Of a DNA stretch of 47,298 bases, positions 40,270 through 47,298 are shown in pieces. Under the pieces are notes generated by a model. The model was given only the letters and a program-made list of their open reading frames with translations, did not search any database and was not told the DNA's origin. Position numbers and translations under genes: made by a program. The stretch covers positions 1 through 47,298 of the forward strand of contig CALDHY010000024.1 in NCBI GenBank assembly GCA_937901445.1, given 5' to 3'. The stretch comes from an uncultured Selenomonadales bacterium. Its GTDB lineage: Bacteria; Bacillota; Negativicutes; Selenomonadales; Selenomonadaceae. Each line of letters begins with the position of its first letter. Position 1 is the stretch's first letter.

Positions 40270-41637
40270 ATGGACGCACTTATTTTATCAAGGTTGCAAT
40301 TCGCAATTACAACTTTTTATCATTTTTTCTTTGTGCCGGTAACTTTAGGCTTGTCAATTTTCGTGGCGTTGCTTGAAACGTGGTACATTAAAAGCGGCAG
40401 TTACGAGGAACGAATTAAACTCAAAAAGCTTGTAAAGTTTTTCGGTACGATATTTTTAATTAATTTTGCAATGGGCGTTGTAACGGGAATTGTGCAAGAA
40501 TTTCATTTCGGTATGAACTGGTCGGAATACGCAAGATTTATGGGCGATATTTTCGGCGCGCCGCTCGCACTTGAGGCGTTGACTGCGTTTTTTCTTGAGT
40601 CAACTTTCATTGGAATTTGGATTTTCGGCTGGGATAAACTAAGCGAAAAGTTACATTGCGCTTGCATTTGGATTGTTGCATTTGGCAGTAACCTTTCGGC
40701 GTTTTGGATTTTGGTTGCCAATGCTTTTATGCAACACCCCGCAGGTTACGAAATTGAAAACGGTCGCGCAGTTATGGCAAATTTTTTTGACTTGGTTACT
40801 AATCCTTATGTACTCGGCGAATATTTCCATTCATTTTTTGCCGGAATTTCGACAGCGGGCTTTTTGGTAATAGTTGTAAGCGCGTGGAAAATTGCAACGG
40901 ACGAAATTTCCCGTGAAATGTTTGTACGAACGCTGCGTCGCGCAGTTTTATTTAGTTTTGTCGGAATTATGGGCGTTATGGGCAGCGGACACTTGCACGC
41001 GCAATATTTGAACACCGGCAACCCAATGAAACTTGCCGCCTTCGAGGCGTTATGGGAAACTGAAGACCCCGCGCCGTTTGCAATTTACGCAGATATTAAC
41101 CAAGACGCAGGGCGCAACGATTCTGAAATTGCCGTGCCGTACCTTTTTACTTTTATGGTACACAATTCTTTCAGCGGCGAAATTAAAGGTATCAACGATT
41201 TACAACGCGAGGCGCAGGAAAAATACGGACCGGGCAATTATATTCCGGACGTCAAGGGAATGTTTTGGAGTTTCAGAATTATGGTAGGCATCGGCGGCTT
41301 AATGCTGTTTGTAGTTTTTGTAATGGGCGTGCTTGCGTTTTTCTGCCGTGAAAGTATAAAAAATTTTGCTTGTTGCTTTAAATTTTTGCCGGTACTTTTG
41401 CCCTTGCCGTTCATTGCAAATTCGGTCGGATGGTACATAATGGAGGCAGGGCGGCAACCGTGGATAGTGGTCGGCTTGCAGAAAACGTCAGCCGCCGTAA
41501 GCCCCAATTTGACGAGTTGGGACGTTTGGGCAACTTTGACAGGTTTTACTTTGATATACTTGTTTTTGGCAGTTTTGGCGGTATTTGCGGCGGTAAAATT
41601 TATCAATCGAACAAAAATCACAGAGGAGGCTGAATAA
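40270..41637 (+). CDS. cydA: Cytochrome bd oxidase subunit I
   Basis: A 455-residue membrane protein. S-R-L-Q-F-A-I-T-T-F-Y-H-F-F at the N-terminus includes the heme b595 histidine (His 18 here); the E-F-H-F-G-M-N-W block, F-F-L-E-S-T-F-I-G and the C-terminal G-R-Q-P-W are subunit I hallmarks. The Q-loop is short, as in the CydA class outside Proteobacteria. With subunit II it reduces O2 to water using quinol at the inner membrane, allowing growth at trace O2 or scavenging it. GAAGGGA precedes the ATG. It lies 1 base before cydB. Confidence 0.95.
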   Translation: MDALILSRLQFAITTFYHFFFVPVTLGLSIFVALLETWYIKSGSYEERIKLKKLVKFFGTIFLINFAMGVVTGIVQEFHFGMNWSEYARFMGDIFGAPLALEALTAFFLESTFIGIWIFGWDKLSEKLHCACIWIVAFGSNLSAFWILVANAFMQHPAGYEIENGRAVMANFFDLVTNPYVLGEYFHSFFAGISTAGFLVIVVSAWKIATDEISREMFVRTLRRAVLFSFVGIMGVMGSGHLHAQYLNTGNPMKLAAFEALWETEDPAPFAIYADINQDAGRNDSEIAVPYLFTFMVHNSFSGEIKGINDLQREAQEKYGPGNYIPDVKGMFWSFRIMVGIGGLMLFVVFVMGVLAFFCRESIKNFACCFKFLPVLLPLPFIANSVGWYIMEAGRQPWIVVGLQKTSAAVSPNLTSWDVWATLTGFTLIYLFLAVLAVFAAVKFINRTKITEEAE

Positions 41638-41638
41638 A

Positions 41639-42637
41639 ATGGATTTAAATATAATTTGGTTTATTTTAATTGCGGTACTCTTCACGGGATTTTTTATTTT
41701 GGAAGGCTTCGATTACGGCGTTGGAATGTTAATGTTGTTCCGCTCGCAAGATGAACGCACGCAATTTATTAAAGCAATAGGACCTGTATGGGATGCAAAT
41801 GAAGTTTGGATGATAACGGCGGGCGGCGCAAGTTTTGCGGCGTTCCCTGACTTTTACGCCTCAATGTTCAGCACGTTTTATTTGGCGTTATTTTTAATGT
41901 TGCTTGCGTTGATAATGCGCGGCGTGGCGTTTGAACTGCGCGGCAAAATTAAAAGTTCGGATTGGGTAAATTTTTGGGACGGCGCAATAATTTTTGGCAG
42001 TTTTGTACCGGCGTTGTTATGGGGCGTGGCAATGGCGAATTTGTTACAGGGCTTGCCAATAAATTCACAAATGCACTACACGGGAAATTTTTTTGACTTG
42101 TTAAGCCCGTTTACAATAATTGGCGGCTTATTTTTTGTATCGCTGTTTATGTTTCACGGGGCGAACTTTTTGAGCATAAAACTTGCAGACGAAAGACTTT
42201 TGCTTGAATTGAAAAGAGACGCGCGCGCCTTAGGGGTTGCGGCGTGGACTTCGTATTTGTGCTTTGTAACTGTTGCGGTTTTCGATACAGACGTAATGTC
42301 TAAGGCAAGCGGCGTAATGATTTTTGCGGCGGCAATGGGAATACTTTCGGCGGGCTGGTCGTTCGTCAAGGAAGGTAAGACAATGGCGGCGTTCGTTACA
42401 ACGTCAGTAACAATCGCAGTAACGATAATTGGACTTTTTGTAGCGTTGTTCCCGCGCCTGATGGTTTCCAGTTTGAATCCGGAATGGAGCTTGACAATTT
42501 ATAACGCGGCGTCAACGCCCTACACTTTAACAATTATGACAATCGCCGCCGTTGTACTTGTACCGGTAGTTTTAATTTATCAAGGCTGGACGTACAAAAT
42601 TTTCAAGGAGCGCGTTAAACCTATAAATAGGGGCTAA
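41639..42637 (+). CDS. cydB: Cytochrome bd oxidase subunit II
   Basis: A 332-residue membrane protein with the N-terminal F-F-I-L-E-G-F-D-Y-G-V-G-M and G-P-V-W-D-A-N-E-V-W of CydB, and eight hydrophobic segments. It completes the bd oxidase with CydA. AGAGGAGG precedes the ATG. The last codons (R-G-stop) lie inside a G-rich heptamer tract. No cydCD genes follow. Confidence 0.95.
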   Translation: MDLNIIWFILIAVLFTGFFILEGFDYGVGMLMLFRSQDERTQFIKAIGPVWDANEVWMITAGGASFAAFPDFYASMFSTFYLALFLMLLALIMRGVAFELRGKIKSSDWVNFWDGAIIFGSFVPALLWGVAMANLLQGLPINSQMHYTGNFFDLLSPFTIIGGLFFVSLFMFHGANFLSIKLADERLLLELKRDARALGVAAWTSYLCFVTVAVFDTDVMSKASGVMIFAAAMGILSAGWSFVKEGKTMAAFVTTSVTIAVTIIGLFVALFPRLMVSSLNPEWSLTIYNAASTPYTLTIMTIAAVVLVPVVLIYQGWTYKIFKERVKPINRG

Positions 42638-42659
42638 GGACTAGGGATTAAGGGCTAGA
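42629..42659 (+). repeat. G-rich degenerate heptamer tract, site 5
   Basis: Units AGGGGCT / AAGGACT / AGGGATT / AAGGGCT run across the end and stop of cydB. As at site 3, a copy of the structured element follows directly. Confidence 0.8.
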
Positions 42660-42674
42660 GTTATAGTGAAAAGG

Positions 42675-42838
42675 TGTCGTCCGCCGCACTCCGTTTTTAC
42701 CGGCAACGTTAAAATTTCTGCAACGTGATGAGACGCGGCTTATACTTTGAATTACTTTTTGTTCGACGCGAAAAACACAGGCGGACGACGCTTCTTTCTT
42801 TGGTACTTTATTTCTTCTAAAGAAAGAAAGTACATTTA
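42675..42838. repeat. Structured intergenic element, copy 2
   Basis: About 165 bases closely matching 15179-15348. The outer stem is CGTCCGCC (42678-42685) with GGCGGACG (42780-42787); relative to copy 1, one base changes on each arm and pairing is kept. The right-end hairpin GTACTTTATTTCTT (42803-42816) with 42820-42833 has one mismatch. It lies between cydB and the bidirectional terminator. Confidence 0.8.
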
Positions 42839-42851
42839 TAAACTAAAAAAA

Positions 42852-42868
42852 CCCGCCAATTCGACGGG
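42852..42868. terminator. Bidirectional terminator between cydB and a convergent gene
   Basis: CCCGCC (42852-42857) pairs with GACGGG (42863-42868) through six pairs including one G-U type, with A/T runs on both sides (AAAAAAA before, ATTTTTTTATT after). It serves cydB on the plus strand and the gene ending at 42877 on the minus strand. Confidence 0.7.
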
Positions 42869-42876
42869 CAATTTTT

Positions 42877-44949
42877 TTATTGTGCAAGCAAGCCAATCAA
42901 AATATCTTTGGTAACTTCGGCGGGGTCAAGGTTTATATCGCAATTTTCGGCGGTTACATCTTCCAAAATTGCGCCGGCTTTTTTCAAAACTTCATCCAAG
43001 CTAAGGAAGGATTCAACCGCTGTTTGCATTGCTGAATTAATTCTGTTTGTTACATTGGTCGTGCGGGCAACGATTCTGTGTCCCATATCCCGTGTAAAGA
43101 AATAAAATTTTTTTTCGCCGAGTTCATTTGACGCCAAAAAGCCCAAAAACATTTCGCCGGAATCAATTTCATTTGGTACGCAAAAAGCAACTTCGTGAGC
43201 ATCGATTAAATATTGTCTGTCGATACTTTCTTGTTCGACATTTGCAAGTACCAATTTGAACGGTACAGCATGACTGCTCATATTGTAATTATTCAGATTA
43301 ACCATTAAAAATTTATCGGTAAAAGATTCGCCGATAAAGAAAGCCTCCGTTGCGCCGCCGCTATCAATAGGCGCGTCTGTCATATCGCCGGAAAAAATTA
43401 TTTTTTCTTCCTTTGTGTTAATGTAATTTTGCCCGCGAAAATCATTGTTCCAGCCTACGTTGGTATTTTTGGAATTTAAATGTAAATCTAAATCTACGCG
43501 CCGTTCGTCACCTTTCACAACGATATTAAACCAATGCACGCCGACAACGCAAGATTTTTCTGTAAAAGTATAAAATGAGCCGTAGGGGATATTTCCAATG
43601 AATTTCTTTTCGCTTACAGGTACGGCGTAGGTAAAATTTTCGGGGATATAAATTTTTTTGCCTTGAACATTCGGTCGTATATCTGCGGCAATGGATTTTA
43701 TAATTGCGTTAAATACTTTTTGAATATCGAATTTTAAACCCTTGCCGCGGAATTTATCGGCAAACGCCTTGCCGTTGCGGATACTGTAAACAATACTTTC
43801 AGGGTCGGCTTGCCTGTAAAGTATCGCATTTGCCAAAGAAATTTTTCTGTAGGTTGTAATGTTGGAAAGTTCCGCGTTGAGTATTTCAAGGTTGACATCT
43901 TCAGCTGAAGTTACGCGCTCCAAGAATTTTGGCGCGGACGGTTTATGATATTTATCAGCCAATTTGCGCATTTTGTTTATCGTGGAGCGCAAATAATCCG
44001 AATGTATTTTAAAAGACAACCAGAGCGGCTTAAACCTGTGAAAAATCCTTGCCAATTTTTCAATACCGTTTCGCTGAATGTATCTTTGAAAATAGCTGTC
44101 GTACTTGGAAATTCGCACGGGTTTACCTTTAACCTTAATATTTATATCAAAAAAATCTTTCAATTTTGCGGCGTCTTCTTCAGTAAGCGTGACGCTTGGG
44201 AATTCGTCCTCTTCTTCAAATGTAGGCTTTTTTTCAAACTTTCTTAATTTGTAAATGACTTCCTTGCTTTTTATCAGCAAAGTTGAGCCGGTCCCAATGT
44301 AAATTAAAAAGCGCAGGAATTGTGCGGGATTTTTCGGCAAAATATTTAAAAATTTGCACAGATACATTGCAAATTCTTTATTCGGCACTTCGTCAATATT
44401 CAAATCAATATCAAGGAATTGTACCACTGTCATAAGGTCTTGAAGTGTTTCCTTAGAAAGTGCCGCGCCTGACATAATCAATTTATTTGCGCGGTTTTCA
44501 ATTTCGGCTTTGTCTATTGCGTCAATTACGGTAATTTTTATCGGCTTGATTTTTTTTGGCAATTCCAGCGCATCACTTGGAACATAAACCAAACTTTTAT
44601 CATAGAGTCCGAGACTTTCCAGCCCGTAAGTTGAAAAGTAATGCAAGAGCTTATTTGCCAAAATTTGTTGCGGGGTAAGTGTCGTAACTGTTTTAAAAGA
44701 TTTATAAAAACCTTGATTCAGTTCAAAAAGATTGTAGCCGAACTGCGATTTAATGAAGTCGATTATTTTTTCATCGGCAACGCACGGACAAACTTTAAAA
44801 GCGTTTTCTGTAATAAAAAAACCGTATTCAAGATTTTTTTCATTGTCTAAAGTGTACTCCGGAAATTTTTCGCCTTCGAGATTGGGCACAGCTTTAAACA
44901 AATTCAAAGAGGCTTTAACGAATTTAAAAATTTCTTTCGCAGATTTCAT
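42877..44949 (-). CDS. Large uncharacterised protein, possible TerD-like C-terminus
   Basis: A 690-residue protein without signal or membrane segments. I do not recognise residues 1-470, which are mostly helical and charged. Residues about 480-610 contain V-D-L-D-L-H-L, N-V-G-W-N-N-D-F, I-I-F-S-G-D-M-T-D-A-P, G-G-A-T-E-A-F-F and F-L-M-V-N-L-N-N-Y; the order and the paired acidic positions recall TerD-type calcium-binding domains and the C-terminal part of MXAN_6230/SCO0854-type proteins. This is a weak similarity. I chose ATG 44949, with AAGGAGG nine bases upstream, over a longer reading from 45030 that covers the hairpin leader. A terminator follows the stop. Confidence 0.65.
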   Translation of the reverse strand: MKSAKEIFKFVKASLNLFKAVPNLEGEKFPEYTLDNEKNLEYGFFITENAFKVCPCVADEKIIDFIKSQFGYNLFELNQGFYKSFKTVTTLTPQQILANKLLHYFSTYGLESLGLYDKSLVYVPSDALELPKKIKPIKITVIDAIDKAEIENRANKLIMSGAALSKETLQDLMTVVQFLDIDLNIDEVPNKEFAMYLCKFLNILPKNPAQFLRFLIYIGTGSTLLIKSKEVIYKLRKFEKKPTFEEEDEFPSVTLTEEDAAKLKDFFDINIKVKGKPVRISKYDSYFQRYIQRNGIEKLARIFHRFKPLWLSFKIHSDYLRSTINKMRKLADKYHKPSAPKFLERVTSAEDVNLEILNAELSNITTYRKISLANAILYRQADPESIVYSIRNGKAFADKFRGKGLKFDIQKVFNAIIKSIAADIRPNVQGKKIYIPENFTYAVPVSEKKFIGNIPYGSFYTFTEKSCVVGVHWFNIVVKGDERRVDLDLHLNSKNTNVGWNNDFRGQNYINTKEEKIIFSGDMTDAPIDSGGATEAFFIGESFTDKFLMVNLNNYNMSSHAVPFKLVLANVEQESIDRQYLIDAHEVAFCVPNEIDSGEMFLGFLASNELGEKKFYFFTRDMGHRIVARTTNVTNRINSAMQTAVESFLSLDEVLKKAGAILEDVTAENCDINLDPAEVTKDILIGLLAQ

Positions 44950-44978
44950 AAAAAAATAAACCTCCTTGTAAGACGAAA

Positions 44979-45073
44979 CAAGGGCGGTGATCAACTCCGC
45001 CCTTGCCTCATTCGGCGGGAAGTAAAACAAACAGAAAAAAATGTTTAAAAAAAATCAGGAACTTCCTTTGCCG
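44979..45073. repeat. Hairpin element, copy A
   Basis: A 9-bp perfect hairpin (AAGGGCGG with CCGCCCTT, plus a flanking C-G pair, 44979-45005) is followed by GGCGGGAAGT (45014-45023), an A-rich stretch and ACTTCC with TTTGCC (45061-45072), which can pair with the GGCGGGAAGT. Its minus-strand form lies just upstream of the ribosome site of the large gene starting at 44949. The layout is repeated at 45211-45300. No known riboswitch family was recognised. Confidence 0.7.
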
Positions 45074-45210
45074 AAAAATTATATTCAAAAATCATTTCTT
45101 ATTAATTGCGCAGATTATAACACGCCAAAAATGTTTGTCAACGTCTGCGCCGCATTTTTAATCAAATTTTAATAAAACTCTCACTCAAGATTAAATTTCT
45201 GCAAAAGAGA

Positions 45211-45300
45211 AAAGGACGATATTAAATCGCCCTTGATTCTCCGGCGGGAAGTAAAATCGACGTTGCTTTTCAGCTAAAAAAAAGGAACTTCCTTTGCCTA
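45211..45300. repeat. Hairpin element, copy B
   Basis: Second copy of the layout: a hairpin of AAGGACGAT (45212-45220) with ATCGCCCTT (45226-45234), one mismatch; GGCGGGAAGT (45243-45252); and ACTTCCTTTGCC (45287-45298). On the minus strand the hairpin is followed by T-rich sequence, so it may end the transglycosylase transcript. The 440-base gap between the two genes holds nothing else I can name. Confidence 0.7.
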
Positions 45301-45389
45301 AAAAACTACTTAATTAAAAATTTTGGCGTGTAAAAAAAAACGCCCGTTTCAAATAGTTTTGTGAAGTTTAACACTTTAAAAATTTTTTG

Positions 45390-46235
45390 TCAATAAACGC
45401 CTTCACGTAAAACAATTTCTTCATCACGGGCTTTTTCTGCCTCATATCTGGTAATGAAGTGCGCCTTAATCATAGCATCCAACACGATAAGTTGACGCTG
45501 TCTCGCAAGATCAAAATTAACATACGGCGAATAAACCGACGGCGCGTTTGGAATACCGGCAAGCATTGCACATTCGGCAAGGTTCAACTCTTTAGGTTCT
45601 TTGTCAAAATAACCTTTTGCCGCGTCATGAATTCCATAAAAATCGGAGCCGAAATAAATTGTGTTCAAATACATTTCCAGAATTTTATTTTTGTCGAAAT
45701 GGCGTTCAAGTTGAATTGCCAAAAGTAATTCTTCAAATTTGCGCGTAAAAGAGCGTTCCTGCGACAGGAAAAGATTTTTGGCAAGTTGTTGAGTAATGGT
45801 GGATCCGCCCTCTTCAATTTCGCCCGCCTCCACGTTTACAACCGTTGCCCGTGCTATACTTTCAACATCAAAGCCGTTATGTGCAAAAAATCTTTTATCC
45901 TCGACTGCAACAACCGCATTTCGTAAATTGCGCGGAATATCTTTCAGCAAAACGTACCGGCGAATCTTACTGCGCTTTTCGGCAACGGCAGCTTCAATAT
46001 TCATAAGCCTGTCATATTTTTCAATCAAACCCGTTTCAACATAATCTTGCGTACCGGCTTTTTGCGAAAGTCTTTCTTCAATTAAAGCCTCGTCATTGTT
46101 TGAAGCCCTTATTGCAAGCGTCACGAAAAACGAAATAAAAAAAACCGCTATCAATCCGAAAACTATTTGAAAAAATCTTATGATATATTTAAATGAACGC
46201 TTGCCTTTACGGCGCGGTTGTTGTTGTGTTTCCAA
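45390..46235 (-). CDS. mtgA: Monofunctional peptidoglycan transglycosylase
   Basis: A 281-residue protein with one membrane helix (about 17-42) and a GT51 domain: E-D-K-R-F-F-A-H-N-G with the catalytic glutamate near 111, G-G-S-T-I-T-Q-Q-L-A-K-N, the R-K-x-x-E block and K-I-L-E-M-Y-L-N. It polymerises lipid II into glycan strands outside the inner membrane. No transpeptidase domain is present, so it is the monofunctional type rather than a class A PBP. The start is TTG 46235 behind GGAGG. cbiB ends 16 bases upstream. Confidence 0.88.
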   Translation of the reverse strand: METQQQPRRKGKRSFKYIIRFFQIVFGLIAVFFISFFVTLAIRASNNDEALIEERLSQKAGTQDYVETGLIEKYDRLMNIEAAVAEKRSKIRRYVLLKDIPRNLRNAVVAVEDKRFFAHNGFDVESIARATVVNVEAGEIEEGGSTITQQLAKNLFLSQERSFTRKFEELLLAIQLERHFDKNKILEMYLNTIYFGSDFYGIHDAAKGYFDKEPKELNLAECAMLAGIPNAPSVYSPYVNFDLARQRQLIVLDAMIKAHFITRYEAEKARDEEIVLREGVY

Positions 46236-46251
46236 TTTCTAACCTCCAAAA

Positions 46252-47193
46252 TTAAATTGCAATCGACAGGCAAAGAAAAATAATCGTGGCAGTGTACATC
46301 ATACGAATTGCCGCCAAAATATGTGCCGCCTGCAAACTTTCATTGGGATCGCCCATATATTCGCGGAAATGTGGCATTCCAAAATAATAATTCAGTCCGC
46401 CGAGTCTTACATTTAACGCGCCTGCAACCGTTGCTTCAGCATAGCCGCCATTGGGGCTTGGGTGTTTTGCTGCGTCGCGTTTCAACATTTTGAAGGCGTT
46501 TTTAAAATCTAAATTCAGAATCAGCGCGGACGCCAAAAATAATATCGCCGTGATTCGCGCAGGTATAAAATTTGCCGCGTCGTCAAGCCGCGCTGCCACT
46601 CTGCCGAAATGTAAATACGTTGAGTTTTTGTAGCCTAACATTGAATCCATTGTATTAACTGCGCGATAAGCAACGGCAAGCGGCAACCCGCCAACAGCAA
46701 AGTAAAACAGCGGTGAAATTATCCCGTCAACCGTGTTTTCAGAAATTGTTTCGACTGTTGCCCGCGTAATTTCTGCCTCGTTTAAGTTTTGCGTATCACG
46801 CCCGACAATCCAGCCTACTTTGTAACGCGCTTGTTGTAAATTTTCCATACTCAACAAAAAATAAATTTCTCTGCCCGCTTCAGCCAATGAACGCGGCGTA
46901 ATCATAAAACTCAACGCCAACGCCTCAATAAAAATTTTCGCCGTAAAACTGCCCGTCATTTCTGCAAAAATTTCTATAAGTATACCAACTCCATAACACG
47001 CGGCAACGACAATTAAAACTAAAACGCCGCCCTTGAAAATTTTTTTTATGGAGCTGTCAAAATCTCGACGCAGAAAATATTCAAGTATCAGAATTAATTT
47101 TCCAATAAGGACAACGGGATGAAATTTGCTGCGCGGGTCGCCTATCAGCGCGTCAATCAGAAACGCCGCAACCGCTGTTATCATTGCGCTCAA
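46252..47193 (-). CDS. cbiB: Adenosylcobinamide-phosphate synthase
   Basis: A 313-residue membrane protein of the CbiB/CobD family: D-A-L-I-G-D-P and H-P-V-V-L-I-G at the N-terminus, R-A-T-V-E-T-I-S-E-N-T-V-D-G-I-I-S-P in the middle and N-G-G-Y-A-E-A-T-V-A-G-A-L at the C-terminal side. It attaches aminopropanol phosphate to adenosylcobyric acid in B12 synthesis. I chose TTG 47193 with GCGGAGG 8 bases upstream; the frame stays open to the window edge, but homologs start here. Other cobalamin genes may lie beyond the edge. Confidence 0.92.
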   Translation of the reverse strand: MSAMITAVAAFLIDALIGDPRSKFHPVVLIGKLILILEYFLRRDFDSSIKKIFKGGVLVLIVVAACYGVGILIEIFAEMTGSFTAKIFIEALALSFMITPRSLAEAGREIYFLLSMENLQQARYKVGWIVGRDTQNLNEAEITRATVETISENTVDGIISPLFYFAVGGLPLAVAYRAVNTMDSMLGYKNSTYLHFGRVAARLDDAANFIPARITAILFLASALILNLDFKNAFKMLKRDAAKHPSPNGGYAEATVAGALNVRLGGLNYYFGMPHFREYMGDPNESLQAAHILAAIRMMYTATIIFLCLSIAI

Positions 47194-47298
47194 TAAAATT
47201 CCTCCGCAAATTTTTTCTAAAATTATATAACAGGTTGTAAATTGATTCAACGCGGTTTTTATAGTAAAATTTTTAAAAATTATGGCGGGCGGTAAAGT

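Noticed and set aside
44979..45300. Fluoride, THF or guanidine riboswitch
   Set aside because: The hairpin order and conserved bases do not fit any of these consensus patterns.
45390..46235. Class A PBP (PBP1A)
   Set aside because: Only the GT51 domain is present and the protein stops at 281 residues with no S-x-x-K transpeptidase motif.
47280..47298. End of a minus-strand gene (L-Y-R-P-P-stop) at the right edge
   Set aside because: Only five codons are visible; they cannot be told from chance.
1..47298. CRISPR array or insertion sequence
   Set aside because: No regular repeat-spacer series and no transposase frame was seen.

Overview
The window looks like the chromosome of a diderm (outer-membrane) Firmicute, most likely Negativicutes/Selenomonadales. 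It is AT-rich (about 38% GC by eye), uses TTG starts freely behind strong AGGAGG-type sites, carries an LPS/capsule-type glycan cluster and a beta-barrel protein ending in phenylalanine, and its housekeeping genes (gltX, cydAB, cbiB, mtgA, dhaL) fit an anaerobe of that group. The taxonomic call is inference.

Layout. 1-4.8 kb (+): surface-glycan genes, namely two sugar nucleotidyltransferases (the first cut by the window edge), a small cupin and two tandem WavE-type glycosyltransferases, each with a C9 tract. 4.8-6.6 kb (-): a lone ECF-type ATPase and a CgeB-like glycosyltransferase. 6.7-7.5 kb (+): a Cof-type HAD phosphatase. 7.5-10.8 kb (-): three exported proteins and an outer-membrane beta-barrel protein.

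10.9-27.7 kb (+) is the most unusual part: a 14-gene region in at least two transcription blocks, probably three. Block 1 is a kinase-like protein, a TerY/YegL-like VWA protein, a PP2C phosphatase and a protein whose C-terminus I read as a GrpE beta-domain. Block 2 is a lidless Hsp70-like protein. Block 3 is a 4-TM protein, a tubulin/FtsZ-like GTPase, a possible small ORF, an 1130-residue protein with an actin/Hsp70 ATPase core, two coiled-coil proteins sharing a novel C-terminal domain (one membrane-anchored, one soluble), two membrane proteins sharing a novel N-terminal domain, and a VWA lipoprotein. I infer one envelope-linked machine in which a kinase/phosphatase/VWA module controls Hsp70-, actin- and tubulin-like NTPases. 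I know no characterised system with this full set; parts recall E. coli yegD-yegI-yegK-yegL, Ter-associated TerY/kinase/PP2C triads and the tubulin-like/VWA systems predicted from genome context.

27.8-33.5 kb (+): an EamA transporter, a DUF6056-type membrane protein, a radical SAM enzyme, a VTT-domain protein and a metallophosphoesterase. 33.5-35.2 kb (-): tRNA-Ser(GCU), a decayed partial duplicate of a thioesterase gene, the intact thioesterase and its LysR regulator. 35.2-39.8 kb (+): dhaL, a cytosine-5 methyltransferase with an Eco47II/Sau96I-type endonuclease (predicted GGNCC), gltX and a coiled-coil protein. 39.8-42.6 kb: a 341-bp inverted-repeat element, then cydAB. 42.8-47.2 kb (-): a large uncharacterised protein with a possible TerD-like C-terminus, a pair of structured repeats, a monofunctional transglycosylase and cbiB.

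Non-coding structure is rich: G-rich degenerate heptamer tracts at five sites (three starting at or across a stop codon), a 165-170 bp element in two copies with a compensatory stem change, a hairpin element pair, the 341-bp element before cydA, and tandem or gene-conversion-like duplications.
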